Positions 43,632-55,431 of a stretch of DNA of 64,000 nt are shown here, one piece after another; position 1 is the stretch's first letter, and each line of letters opens with the position of its first letter. The translations under genes and the position numbers were made by a program. The notes under the pieces are model-generated. The model did not search any database. It worked only from the letters and a program-made list of their open reading frames with translations, and was not told the origin of the DNA. The DNA is taken from the NCBI GenBank assembly GCA_020055645.1, contig JAECZT010000010.1, positions 186,001 through 250,000 of the forward strand, written 5' to 3'. This DNA comes from Tomocerus qinae (Eukaryota; Arthropoda; Collembola; Entomobryomorpha; Tomoceridae).

Positions 43632-44948
43632 TCGGTAACATCAACATTTCCTTGACGGAACTTCTAATGATTTTGTCGATATCCTCAAGAAAGCATTTAG
43701 ATAGATTGCATAGAGGTGTTGATTGTATAGAATATACAAATTTAGGCCAAATGAATATGTTGACTATGCTTAACTTTTGATTGGGGAAAAGCAATGGAGT
43801 TGAAACTAGAGCATTAAGACCAAATGTTAATTCCTTGAGGAAACCTTTTTTATCCAAAACTATTTCATTGGAAAAATTTATCCCAAGATATTTTATAACA
43901 GTTCCTTCTTGAATTGATGTAATGCTTTGATCAGCTGTAATTTGCAAGCTCTTTTCGATTAATTTTCCATTTTCTATGTTGATGACATTGGTTTTCTCCA
44001 CATTCAAGGATAATCCGATTTCATTGAAGAGATTGTTAGCCATATTAAAGAGAACTGTAGCACTAGATTTTGAATTAGCTAAAAGTGCGGTATCATCCAT
44101 AAAACCGAGTAATGATAGGTTATTAAGAAAGTCATTAACCTTAAAACCAAATTTCTTGGATACCTCCACTTCGGCTATTTGCTTAATAATATGATCAATG
44201 CTCATATTAAACAACAATGAAGAGAGTGGGGAACCTTGGAAAATTCCTCTGAAAAACGATATTTCATCTGATCTTTTTCCATTCACTTCTAATCTTGTAG
44301 TATTATTGATAATAAGATTTTTTAGGACTCTTCTCAATATATCTGGCATACGAAGTGAATTTAGTGTTAAAAGTAGATGTTTATGTCCAGCCATGTCATA
44401 TGCCTTAAGAATATCCAAAAATAAGATAACTAGATCTCTTCTTTTTGATTTAGCAAGCTTCAAACATCCATCTAATATAGACGTATTGACAAAAGTTCCT
44501 GGAGAATGAGCAGAACCAGACTGGAAAGAGCAAGTTGAGTAATATCGACTAACCATTGAGATGATTACTCTTTCGTATCTTAATGTGGAACATATGCTTA
44601 TCGGTCTCCAATTTTTTGGATCCTTCTCACAGCCACTTTTATATACTAAGATAGTCTTAGCTTTTTTCATTGAGTTTGGTATTATATTATTCTTCAGCAT
44701 GATCGTAAATATTTTAGCAATGGTTTTCGGGCAATCAGCAACTTTAATTGTTCTTGCATAAATAAAATCGATATTCCTTTCAAGGCTTCATTAACTTGAG
44801 CCTTACATACTTCTGTTGAAAAGCAAATGTCCAATCTATCCTGTTCAAACAAAGTAGGCCCGGGCTCATATTCAGGACGAATCTGGTTATTAACAGTAGA
44901 CCATCTTAATGTAAAAGACCGATGAAGTTCTTCAATGGGAATATTACA
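43540..44948 (-). pseudogene. R2-type LINE reverse transcriptase
   Basis: A frameshift near 44775 separates the linker (EYEPGPTLFEQDRL) from the RT proper. The RT shows KNWRPISICSTLRY, LVILFLDILKAYD (motif A), GIFQGSPLSSLLFNMSID (motif B) and GFMDDTALLA (motif C). Motif C has F-M-D-D where most R2-type enzymes have F-A-D-D; the two Asp needed for catalysis are kept. NVEKTNVINI and VIKYLGINFS follow as in the palm/thumb. The frame is lost again near 43550. Confidence 0.75.
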
Positions 44949-45505
44949 TTAAACTTTCGATTTATTATTCATCAAAATATCCACGCATCTTTTCCTATTA
45001 AAATAGTAGAAATGTTGTATGAGCTGATTTTGATAGTCTTGGCGGTTCCTGTTTCTCCGTTCTTTATTACTGCGTGATGGATTACTTGATTGAGAAAATC
45101 CGATGGCATTAGGTTTTTTAACAAAGCCAGCCTTCTTACTTATGTTATAGTATCTTTTCGCAGGATGAGTTATAGCAGGTAATTTATCTTGGGTATCTCG
45201 TAATGTACAGATAAATTCATCATACAAAGTTAGAAAACCATTTTCATCAAAAGAATCATCATCATTTATAAAGACATCAAATCGTTCTTCGAAATGTTTA
45301 AGTTTTTCTTTCGCTTTATCTAATTCGGTAATAATAACAGGAGAGTCAAAGATACTTGAGGATTCATTCAAAATTTGCTGAGATTGAGAATACTGGCTGG
45401 TTATAGAAATTCTAAAACTTTTGATGTGTGAATTTTGAGTCCTCGTTCTCCTTTACAAGATTTGCCGCAAATTGTGCAAGTAGAGCATTGCGTATTAGTA
45501 TCCAT
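44949..45505 (-). pseudogene. R2-type LINE N-terminal region
   Basis: ATG at 45505 reads MDTNTQCSTCTICGKSCKGE, then RGLKIHTSK, the single finger with G-L-x-x-H usual in this group. The frame is lost just after it (near 45425), and the next frame carries an acidic region, then RSNKERRNRNRQDYQNQLIQ and KRCVDILMNNKSKV before TAA at about 44949. The matching sequence after the stop (CNIPIEELHRSF) shows that the TAA is an in-frame nonsense mutation in the linker ahead of the RT. Confidence 0.6.
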
Positions 45506-46252
45506 ATGAACACTTGTTTATGTATGACAGAATATGTTGCAAAAGTCATTGATATACATTATCTTTAGACATCATGATTACATGAAAAAAGATAAGACTC
45601 CAATCCAAAAGGAAAGAGTACACGAAATTCCTCCGATGCTTTCCAGAAAAATAAAGATCTTCAAATAGAGCAAGTCTCAACGAATCGAATGATATATTTT
45701 AAAGTATAACATTTAAGGATAAAACACGTCAAAAAAAAGAAATTTGAGGAGCGAAATATTTTGCGTCCGTACCTACTATTTGATAACAACTATAGTTCAT
45801 TTGTAAATAAAGGAAACTTGAAAAAAGGCTTACAAATGCATTAACTTTTGAAAGGTAATTGTGCAGAAATTGGCGAAATCTATGACAACCTGAAAATTTT
45901 TGCGAAAACGAAACAGGGCCATATTGCAGTTTATTATTTATTTTGTTATTTCTGTAAACCATTTCAGCTAACCTCTCAGAATTTCCAAGTTTCCTTTATT
46001 TACAAATGAACTATAGTGAAATTTTAAGCATTATAAAATTTTACTGATTATATTAACTTTATGAAATTATTCCTTTATTAATTTGAAGCTTTAACTGCAA
46101 AGCATTGCAGTAATGAATATGTAAGTGATGAATGGACGAATTGAAATTATGTGTACAACAATATTGTAAACATAATCTTCACAATGCAATGACTAAAGTA
46201 CACATTAAACTAACATTATTATAGTCTTCACATTACGATACAATGAATTATA
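45506..46252. other. Spacer between two LINE relics
   Basis: It carries the short inverted-repeat element at 45789-46017 and AT-rich unique sequence. No gene is seen. The 5' end of the R2-type LINE probably lies in 45506-45600 but has no diagnostic mark. Confidence 0.4.
45789..46017. mobile_element. 229-bp MITE with perfect 32-bp inverted ends
   Basis: ACTATAGTTCATTTGTAAAT, then AAAGGAAACTTG, at 45789-45820 is perfectly repeated in reverse at 45986-46017. The interior is non-coding. A TA target is possible from TATA near the ends, but the exact duplication is ambiguous. Confidence 0.75.
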
Positions 46253-47041
46253 GTGATTTATATAAGTAATAAGTATCAATACCAAATCCTGGATGAGGAA
46301 ATGGGAAAGCTAACAAAGAATATAGAAATCCATTATAAAGTGGTATTAATTAGAAGAGATGGACTTGCACCAATACTAGTTGTTACAATTTATAGTCACC
46401 CCAATCTTGTCCTAAAAACAGAGTTTCGTGATTTCTTCTGTAATCTTTTGCAAGGCTTAAGATACTATAAATATGAAATCGTAATTATGGGTGATATAAA
46501 TTATGATCTGTCTGAGAAAAATGATTATGCTGCAAAGCTTAAAGAAATATATACGGAATTTGATTTGTTTCAGATAGTTGATAAACCAACAAGGGTTACT
46601 CAGACTTCTTCTACGCTTATAGATCACATATATGTATCTAATAAGAACAATTATAGTTTATATGGTCAATTCCCTTTTGCAGGGTCGGATCACAATATGA
46701 CATACGTAGTTAGAAAAACTCCAAAGAGCAAACTGTCTCCTACGCTGATAACTGCTAGAAGCTACAAGAGGGTAGATTGGGAAATATTTTCTCAAGAAAT
46801 TCTAAATCAAAATTATGACTACTTGGATGTCGATGACACGGAGACATCGTGTATGAACTTTGTGGGTTCTATTATTAATATAGTAAATAGGTTTGCACCA
46901 GAAGGAAAAAAGTGGTGTAAGAATAGACAAGCACCTTGGTTTTCTAGCAGTATTAAGGAGTTAATTAACATTAGAGATATATTAAAAACAGAAGCTATTA
47001 GAATAAATGTATTTCTAGTAGTTGGAAAAAGTATAGAGTAA
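46253..47041 (+). pseudogene. LINE apurinic-type endonuclease, N-terminally truncated
   Basis: The visible motifs are EIVIMGDINYDL, TQTSSTLIDHIYVS and FAGSDHNMTYV, the central and C-terminal catalytic blocks of the EEP fold (the final SDH carries the catalytic His). The first motifs of the fold are absent. The part after QAPWFSSSIKELI leads toward the RT. The frame ends at 47041, and 47042-47229 continues in other frames with stops. Confidence 0.75.
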
Positions 47042-47229
47042 TGAAAAATTATGTGATTAATGTTATTAGAAAATGTAAGAGCTTGTATTTTGTCAGGAAA
47101 CTGGAAGAAAACCTGAAATCAGAAAATACATGGAAAATAATTGATTAAATAACTAATTTTAGAGTAAGAGAAGCTAGTAAAGTATGTAGATTAGTAGATA
47201 GCGATGATACTGTAATAGAGGATGATGAA

Positions 47230-48138
47230 ATGTTATGTGATATATTTGCGGCGCACTATATCATAAAAAAACAAGACAATGTGGTATCTGATGAGCTCGT
47301 TAAAGAACGTATAGATGAATACTGTGATAAGTTCAATAATCAGAAAGAATTTGATGTAAATAATGAGGAGGTGATAAAATCAATTGATGTAATTGACAAG
47401 GGATACAACTCTTCCACTAATATCCCTGTCAAAGTTTTCAAACAGACCAAGAATGTGATTTCCATTCCAATTGCTATTCTCTTTACGATGATACTGCACA
47501 CTTCTATCATTCCTGCTTACTTTAAAAGTGCTGTATTGATACCCTTGTATAAGAAAAAAGGCTCTTTTCTTGATGTAAAAAATTACAGAGCAGTAGTTAA
47601 CTTATCATTCTTTGCAAAAATATTTGAGAAAATAATCTTTAATAGGTTAAACCGTATGGTTGATGAATTTTTAAACGCCAATCAATTCGGCTTTAGAAGA
47701 AAGCTGGGATGTGAGAATGCACTTCACAAGTTCTCACAGAGCTTATATGAAGGGTTAGACAAAATGAATGGAAGAGTAGTGGCAGTTTATTTAGATTTGA
47801 CCATGGCCTTTGACACCTGTCAATTCAATTGTCTAATTTTAAAACTGATTGCCAATTTTAAACTAGAGCCATACATGCTTAAGTTATTGCAAAATCATTT
47901 GTCAAATCGAACATTTAGGATTAAAAATGGTAATTATATGTCAAAGACTACTTATGTGTTTCAAGCCGGCACTGGAGCTAGTTCGTCACTAGGTCCGCTA
48001 CTGTTTTCACTATATATAAATGACATAGGTGAGTGTATAGACATTAACTATTGCATGTATGCAGACGATGTCGTTTTATGGACATGTGACACAGATGTAA
48101 ATGCAGCGATTAAAAAAATTAATGAAAATTTAGCTTGA
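47230..48138 (+). pseudogene. LINE reverse transcriptase fragment
   Basis: SAVLIPLYKKKG and NYRAVVNLSFFAKIFEKII precede NQFGFRRKLGCENAL, the usual start of a non-LTR RT. AVYLDLTMAFDTCQ is motif A, GASSSLGPLLFSLYINDI motif B and MYADDVVLW motif C with both catalytic Asp present. The frame ends at 48138 and continues in another frame from about 48195. Confidence 0.8.
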
Positions 48139-48194
48139 ATTTTTGAATGGTGTGAAAAAAACTACTTGATTGTGAGCTTAAAAAAACCCAGTAC

Positions 48195-48959
48195 ATGATA
48201 TTTCATAAATCACATGACTTGAAGGTAGCTGGAGTAGAATTTAATAATGTAATGATAAATGGTAATAGATTAGAAAGAGTATATGTATTTAAATATTTAG
48301 GAATATACTTTGATTCAACGGTATCATTCAAATATCATTATGAATCAATTGATACTAGATCAAAGTGCGCAATAGGTAGACTATATAGAATAAAAAGATT
48401 GGTTCCGTTACGTGTAATAAAAATGTTAATACATTCATTTGTAATTTCGATAGCAGATTATGGATTGTTAGTATGGTCAATTCAAACTGAATTACAATTA
48501 TGTAAAATAGATGATAAAATTAATAGATTTATAGTTAATTATTTTTATCCAAGATTGTGTAAGTTGAATAGTTTTAAGAATAAATGTAAGAAGAAAAGAA
48601 AGTGTAATCAATTAAATGTGTGTGATATGCTAGGAAAATGTAATATATTTAGCATTAAGGAAAGACGTAATGTATATGCGATCAAATTTGTATGGAAAAA
48701 TTTAAATTATGGCTATAAAGGTACCGAAGGTTGGTTTACCATCAAACAGGATTACCTTGCCAGAAGGGCAAAGCCACTATGTAATATTAGTCATTGTAGA
48801 ACAGCTCTAAAAAGGAAATCTGTGCAGCATTTTGCCGCATTAGTTTGGAACAGGTTACCAAGAAGCTTTGTATATAAAGAGCTCAATTTGAATATTTTGA
48901 CGGAAAAAGTGCAGCAACTCATGATAACTGAAAGGAAAAACGTCATAGCGAAGTATTAA
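48195..48959 (+). pseudogene. LINE RT thumb and C-terminal region
   Basis: RVYVFKYLGIYFDSTVSFKY is the YLG block after the RT palm. HSFVISIADYGLLVW follows, and the C-terminus FAALVWNRLPRSFVYKELNL matches the W-N-x-L-P ending common in this group. It stops at 48959. The overlapping relative at 63461 shows the same blocks. Confidence 0.7.
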
Positions 48960-49167
48960 TTACTAATATCACTGTACAATTTAGTTACTAGTAATGTAAT
49001 AATAATGTAATAGTAAGTAGGATATACAGTAATAAGTAGTGAGTAGTGTGTCATGAGTTGGAAAGCAGTGACCTGTCTATGACTGTGCCTACTGATATTA
49101 ATCTTGTATTGATTGGACTATTTTTGACACTTGAATAAAGCTAACATAACATAACATAACATAACAT

Positions 49168-50735
49168 TAATTACCCGTAGAAGTGTAGAATAGAACGCTA
49201 TATTTGTTTCCCCCTGATTATGCATTTGTTTACATTTTCGAATAGAAATTAGTATGTATTGCGTATCTAGATGGAGCTGTAGTGCACATTTTTGTATGTT
49301 TTGTAAAAAACCCTTAAGTAAAGCAGGTTGGGTTTTTTCCCAAAAAACCCCGACCCACAACGGCGTTGCCCCAGGTAAGGTCATTTGGAATTTTAGGCAG
49401 AATAAGTAACTGAATTATCCGCTTTTCAGGAGGAAGTGAAACGGAAAGTGACACTCAAAACGTAGCTTTACTCTATTTTATTCTATTGTCATAACGGCAA
49501 AATACCCTCGTCAGTTTTATGGACAGTTCGTTCCTCAACTAAGTCAACGTTTTAGTAGTTAACATTGGTCAGATTGGTATTAAACCCATATTTTTAATGA
49601 CTCGACTCCCACTCTCACGAATTTTTAACACACTTTTTCGAGGGTGAAGGGTACCTCAATACGTATTGTCCCCACCAGCTAACTTCTTTTGTACAGAAAA
49701 GATAGGGAGCCTATATTCAGTGTATTATGTCTGTTGTAATGAAATGTAGTAAACAACAATAAACATTCCCTTTTGGGGTGATTTGTGGAAAGCATATAAA
49801 ATTTTGTAATTGAAAGCTGCAATCCTATTGGCTAAAAACAATTTGAATCCACCAATGAGAAGAGACTTCGACTGAGTTCGACTGCGGTTTTTATGATACC
49901 CATATCCCGAATTCGTGATAGCAACAGTATTTGCAAGGCAAATATTAGGTCTAGTACTAGACAAGTGTCACTCTATTACCAACAGCAAATAGGAAAACCT
50001 GAAATGAAAATTTTTGCGGCTGATTTGTGATTGTGGTTGTAGCCCAGCCCAATTATGTATGTCATTTCTTTACCAAATAATATTTTTGATCTTTGATTGA
50101 TTAATTATTTGCATTTTAATAATTTCAACTTTTCAAACAACTGTAGAATCTATGTGACACGAAACAAAAAAGTTAGAGTATACAATAATACTGACTACAT
50201 GAAATTTTGGGGAGTTCATGTTTTATGTTTTTTATGGGTGAGAGTGGGCAGTATTTAGTAAAAGGTAGTAACCCAAAGAGCCAGCCTTAAAATCCAAAAA
50301 GTTTTTCTCGAAAATTTTTTCTGGCTGCGTCCCTGGGTGTGCTGCACAATTCTGAAACTTACGTATCACATTTTAACCCTAGAATGCAAGCAGTGGTCCA
50401 TCCATGGATTTTGGGTCTTTTTTCTATCCTATAGGTTCGAGCAGATATGCCTAACAACCTCAAGGAATTTTGTATTTGTCAAGAATGCGTTTCTCTCGTT
50501 GTGTAGAAAATTTCCTTAAAATCAGTTGATATTTAAGGCAAAATAAAAAAAAACCAAAATAAAAGAAAAGTGGGACCACTTTTCAGGCCATGCCCAAGCT
50601 GGTCCATCCATGGACAGTGATGGTTTAAAAATCCCTGAGTTCAAGGGTGGGGGTGGACCACCTCTTGTAAAAGTATTGGTGGGGTATCCACCCTTGGACT
50701 CAGGGACTCAGGGATTCAGAGGAGTTTACTCCAAT
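49168..50735. other. Unique sequence, no gene recognised
   Basis: The only open frames (60-98 codons, both strands) have no motif. CCGACCCACAACGGCGTTGC occurs near 49350. GGTCCATCCATGGA recurs at 50396 and 50601. 50640-50735 is G-rich. Confidence 0.35.
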
Positions 50736-50930
50736 GTATGCGTTTACCCTTTCTGTCTGTCTGTCTGTCCGTCCTTATCCGTGATAACATTAGAACGGTT
50801 ACACCTATAATACTCAAATTTTCAGAGCACAATATTGAGGTAAAAATTAAGACCGAGTTCGTATGTGAGTAAGATTGGTCACACCCCCTGACCGGGAAGT
50901 GTCGAACTGTACGGTTATAATTTACGAAAA
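50736..50930 (+). repeat. Fragment related to the 20627-21368 element
   Basis: (TCTG)n sequence, then GATAACATTAGAACGG, ACCGAGTTCGTATGTGAGTA and GGTCACACCCCCTGACCGGG match, in the same order, 20654-20815 (CGAGTTTGTAAATGGG, GCCACACCCCCTGTCCGGG). Only this module is present. Confidence 0.5.
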
Positions 50931-51702
50931 TTGGAAATATAACAATTTTAAGTCACCAACTTATAAATTGAACTAAACCTTTTCGTGATCACAAGAGTTA
51001 ATGATGAGGAGGAAGCCGGGAATTTTTATTTTACGTGAATTTAAGTTTTGATATCTTAGGATCAAAATAATAACTTAATGCAACCGGTATTAAAAATGTA
51101 CTACCATTTATATAGATGACCATTAATAATATTATGTTCGTCGTATTCGCATGGTACGCAAACTCCTCTGCTGTTATACCCGTTTTGCAACGGTTTATAT
51201 TATTTATGAAACCGTGCTGCGAACTCTGATAGTCAAAAATTTCCAAGCAATCCACACGTGGAAAACCAATCACAACGCACAGCCACAAGCACGTATTCAG
51301 TAGGGGGCGGGAGGGGCGCAGCGCCACCCCTAAATCTAAGAAAAAGGGAGACTTGTATGTATGTGTATTTTATGGCTTCTATGTATGAATTTAATTTTAT
51401 AAACATTTTTGACTTATAGGTGGAAATTCAAATTCGAATAAAAAAACTTGCGTTTTACATGGGAGCGGATGGATGGAAAAGATCCAACAATCATCCTACG
51501 AGCATGGACTCTACTGTCAGAAACGTACGTATATGCAGTAGACAGTGACTACTTCTTAATGCAGAGCCCCCAGCCGTGACGGCCAGCCACTGCCGCCGCC
51601 GTCTTTTCCCGAAACTTTCAGCCGCCGGCTGAAAAACACGGCGCGCAGTCAGCCATGGCCGCTGGTAATAAATACGGCAAGCCATTACAAAAATTGATTT
51701 TT
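50931..51702. other. Spacer with small GC-rich segment
   Basis: A minus-strand frame at 51031-51327 (98 codons) has a hydrophobic start and two further hydrophobic stretches but no recognised domain, so a short membrane or secreted peptide cannot be excluded. 51565-51660 is GC-rich, and part of it (GTGACGGCCAGCC, GCCGCCGCCGTC) recurs inverted at 57127-57165. GCACGTATTCAGTAGGGGGC at 51288 is one end of the GTATCCAG-type repeat. Confidence 0.3.
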
Positions 51703-52212
51703 AGCTCGCCTGAATAAGGCAGCTTATAGAATCACGCGGTCTGTCCGTACGTCCGTCCGTACCCACGATAACTTTCGAACGCACCAACGGAAGTTAATCA
51801 AACTTGGCAAAAACAATGCCTATGGACCACTGACGATCATTGAAATGGGGGTAAATCGGTCCATTGTTTGCAGAGATACCGCGCGCCCACTTTTTCTTCA
51901 TTTTGATAGTCCAAGTAAAAATTTGGCATTAAATGGACATTAAAAAGTTCAATGGCGTGTCCTATAAATTGTTAGAGTGATAGTATAAAATCCTTCAATC
52001 CGCTTCTACAAAATTTGAGATTTTATAATAAAACAAATTAAATCTGAAAATGACTATTAGACGATGGACAAAAAATCTATTTTGGATAGTCAAATTTCCA
52101 TTTTTTGATTTCCTTTAAATTTAAATAATCATTATTAACCGATTTTAATTTTCTGAAGATTTTATTACTCATTATTAACCGATTTTAATTTTCTCTAGGT
52201 TTTAGCTTTAAA

Positions 52213-53001
52213 CCTACGGCAAGACGTAACAGAAACTCGCCTGATCAAAGGGGACCGTGTACACATTTTTGGTGGAATAATAATAAATTTATTTTGATTA
52301 GTACAATGTAATTCAAACTAGATCAATATTTATAATTATTGGAAAAATTTTCACATTAACAGAAAATCAAAATAGATTAATATTGACTATTAAAATCAAC
52401 AGAAAATCAAAATAGATTATTATTGACTATTAAAACCAACAGAAAATCAAAATAGATTATTATTGACTATTAAAATCAACAGAAAATCAAAATAGATAAT
52501 TGTTGACTATGAAAATCAACAGAAAATCAAAATTGATTAATGTTGGCTATCATAATGGAAAGCAATTCGAAAAATATAAATTTAACTATCTATTTGCATA
52601 TAAATGCGAAATAGATTTATTTTCGTCCTATAATAGGTATTTTCCAGTTTTATTTACTTTATTATAAAATCTTAAATTTGGTCGAAGCGGCATTTAATAT
52701 TTTGTACTATCCCGCTAACAATCCATAGGAAGCACATTTGAACTTTTAATGTCCATTTAATGCCATATTTTCATTTTGACTATCAATATGAAGACAAAGT
52801 GAGCGCGCGTCATCTCAGCAACCTATGGACCAATGTGGCCCATTTTCAATAGGCTTTGTCTTATGGACATAGGCAATGTTTTTGGCAAGTTTGATCAAAA
52901 TCGGTCAATGCGTTCGAAAGTTATCGTGGTAACAGACGAACGGACGGACGGACTGTGCGATTCTATAAGCCTGATAAGGCAGCTGCCTTATCAGGCGAGC
53001 T
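52213..53001 (-). mobile_element. Family H copy 10, nested in copy 9
   Basis: It enters as CCTACGGCAAGACGTAACAG and leaves as CAGGCGAGCT on the plus strand, so it is a complete minus copy. Its head carries an extra duplication that creates a perfect palindrome at 52969-52996. Confidence 0.7.
52969..52996. repeat. Perfect 28-bp palindrome at the head of copy 10
   Basis: GCCTGATAAGGCAG is followed directly by its reverse complement CTGCCTTATCAGGC. Other family H heads have this sequence once, so the palindrome arose by an inverted duplication at the terminus. Confidence 0.85.
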
Positions 53002-53699
53002 AAAACTATAATCAATCAAAATTGAATATAATATAAATTATAATAATTTTGATTTTCTGTTCATTTTCATAGTCAACATTAATCAATATTGATTTTCTGT
53101 TCATTTTCATAGTCGACATTAATCAATTTTGATTTTCTGTTCAATTTCATAGTCAACAATTATCAATTTTGATGTTCTGTTGATTTTCACAGTCCACATT
53201 AATCAATTTTGATTTTCTGTTGATTTTTCCACATTAATCAATTTTGATTTTCTGTTGATTTTCATAGTCAACATTAATCAATTTTGATTTTCTGTTGATT
53301 TTCATAGTCAACATTAATCAATTTTGATTTTCTGTTGATTTTCATAGTCAACATTAATCAATTTTGATTTTCTGTTGATTTTCATAGTCAACATTAATCA
53401 ATTTAGATTTTTTGTTGATTTTCATAGTCAACATTAATCAATTTTGATTTTCTGTTGATTTTTCAAATAATATAGCTTTGTTTCCTTATAATATCAATGT
53501 CTGAATTTTTAATATATCTTAGCTACATATATAAAGACCCAATTCTGAAAGTTTGGTCAAAATCCGTACGCTCGGTTTTGTGGTACGTGGGAGTACTTTT
53601 TGTCTATCAAAATGTGTACACGTTAACCTTTAATCAGGCGAGCTTCTGTTACGGCTTGCTGTAGGTTTTGACCTATAACCTATAACCTAATACCGTCCT

Positions 53700-54035
53700 A
53701 TCGGAAGTAAGTTATATTTCCGTTTTTAAATGGTTTATTATAAAATATTAAGTTTGTTAGAACCAATGTGACATATTTAATACTCTCTGGCAGCAATTTG
53801 AATTTTTGATGCCTATTTTCTAATTGGACTATCAAAATCAAGTAAAAGTGAGGGAGCGGTATCTCAAAAGCAATGGATAGGACGGATGTATTCCAGAATC
53901 AATAGAAATAATTGTCAAATAATAATCAATAGAAATATCCATAGGCATTATTTTGGCCAAATGTAGTCAATATCCGTCATTCCATTTGAAAATTATGGTG
54001 GGTACGGACAGACTGAGTGGCTCTATAAGCTCGTT
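53700..54035 (-). mobile_element. Old, diverged family H head (copy 12)
   Basis: In reverse it reads CGAGCTTATAGAGCCACTCA, GTCTGTCCGTACC, then blocks resembling the conserved interior (GAGGGAGCGGTATCTCA on the plus strand). There is no minisatellite and no 3' end. Confidence 0.5.
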
Positions 54036-54068
54036 AGGAAGACTTAAATAACACTTATATATATTTTA

Positions 54069-54297
54069 GAACTCGAATTTATTCGGAGGACCTCAAATTG
54101 TTTTGGTAGAACTCGAATTTAATCGTAGGAACTCGAATTTATTCGGAGGAACTCGAGTTTATTCGGAGGAACTCGAATTTTTTCTGAGGAACTCGAATTT
54201 ATTCGAAGGAACTCGAATTTTTTCGGAGGAACTCGAATTTATTTGGAGGTGCTCGAATTTGTTTGGAGGTGCTCGAATTTATTCGGAGGAATTCGAA
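54069..54297. repeat. 20-bp minisatellite, ~11 copies
   Basis: The unit is GAACTCGAATTTATTCGGAG with variants. A frame from 54103 (RNSNLFGGTRIFSEELEF) is a by-product of the repeat. 54298-54555 beyond it has no gene; a GGCTCCGCCGAACCTTTGGC motif is repeated there at 54402 and 54456. Confidence 0.85.
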
Positions 54298-54555
54298 TGG
54301 CGCTCCGACATTAGTCAGGTGTTGGTTGCAACCATGTTCAACTACTAACTAAGATTGCGGTAGTGCAATAGCAATACAACATAGAGGTCTCATAGTACTT
54401 TAGGCTCCGCCGAACCTTTGGCACCTGCTAGTTCGTATTTATAGTTTCAGCTTAGACTCCGCCGAACTTTTGGCTTCGGCTGAGTGAGCGGAGTGGAAGG
54501 AAAGCAAAGCACGATGAGTCATCGTGTCACACGTCGACACCAAAGTCCCAATAGT

Positions 54556-55431
54556 AGAGTAGATTGATTATTAAAATCTACAGAAAATCAAAATAGATTA
54601 TTATTGACTATTTAGGTTAACAGAAATACAAAATGGATAAATATTGACTATTAAAATCGAAAAAAAATCAAAACAAATTAATATTGACCATTTAAATCAA
54701 AAGAATGTCAAAACAAAATTAACATTGATTACTATAATCAACAGAACATCAAAACAGGTTAATATCGACTATTTAAATCAACAGAAAATCAAAATGGATT
54801 AACATTGACCATTAAAACCAACAGATTATCAAAATAGATTAAAATTGAGCATTAAAACCCACAGAAAATGAAAATAGAAAAATATAGATTATTAAGATCA
54901 ACAGAACATCAAAAAAAATTAATGATGACTATTTAAATCAACAGAAAATAAAAACAGATTAATATTAATTATTAAAATCAACAGAACATCAAAACAGATT
55001 AATATTGACTATATAAATCTACAGAAAATCAAAATAGATTAATATTGATTTGTAAAATCTACAGAAAATCAAAATAGAATAATATTGACTATTTAAGTCT
55101 GCAGAAAATCAAAATAGAATAACATTGACTAATTAAATCTACAGAAAATCAAAATAGATTGACATTGACTATTTAAATCTACAAAAAATCAAAATAGATT
55201 AATATTGACTATTAAAATCAACAGGAAATCGACATAGATTAATAATGACTATTGAAATCAAGAGAAAATCAAAATAGATTGATATCGACTATTTAAATCT
55301 ACAGAAAATCAAAATAGATTAATATTGACTATTGAAATCTACAGAAAATCAAAGTAGAATAGTAGAATAATATTCACAATTTAAATCAACAGAAAATCAA
55401 AATGGATTAATATTGAATATTTAAGTTAAAA
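54556..55431. repeat. Diverged ~40-bp family H-type minisatellite
   Basis: Units of the type ATTGACTATTTAAATCTACA, GAAAATCAAAATAGATTAAT repeat about 22 times on the plus strand, equal to the minus form of the family H core. No head or tail is attached on the left. Confidence 0.75.

Larger units (their letters stand above)
42642..45505 (-). mobile_element. R2-type LINE relic (single ORF, restriction-like endonuclease)
   Basis: In the minus-strand order there is a C2H2-like finger, a basic segment, an RT, and a C-terminal C/H finger with a PD-(D/E)XK endonuclease. This is the architecture of R2/R4/NeSL-group retrotransposons, which insert by target-primed reverse transcription. At least three frameshifts and one nonsense codon are visible, so it is dead. 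It is nearly full length in coding terms. No rDNA is nearby, so it need not be an rDNA-specific R2. Confidence 0.75.
46253..49167 (+). mobile_element. CR1/Jockey-like LINE relic with (AACAT)n tail
   Basis: It has endonuclease, RT and C-terminal pieces in plus orientation in three frames, followed by about 200 bases and the tail AACATAACATAACATAACAT at about 49143-49167. A simple-repeat tail and an apurinic-type endonuclease ahead of the RT fit the CR1/L2/Jockey assemblage. The start of the endonuclease domain is missing, so the copy is 5' truncated as well as frameshifted. Confidence 0.75.
51703..53665 (+). mobile_element. Family H copy 9, interrupted by copy 10
   Basis: The head at 51703 (AGCTCGCCTGAATAAGGCAG) runs to 52212, then resumes at 53002 with minisatellite sequence and ends GGCTTGCTGTAGG at 53665. 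TTTAAA lies at the left insertion edge and TAAAAC at the right. Confidence 0.7.

Noticed and set aside
42642-45505. rDNA-specific R2 element
   Set aside because: The architecture fits the R2 group, but no 28S sequence flanks it, so only the group can be assigned.
54103-54348. 81-codon protein with NSNLFGGTRIF repeats
   Set aside because: It is a translation of the 20-bp minisatellite.
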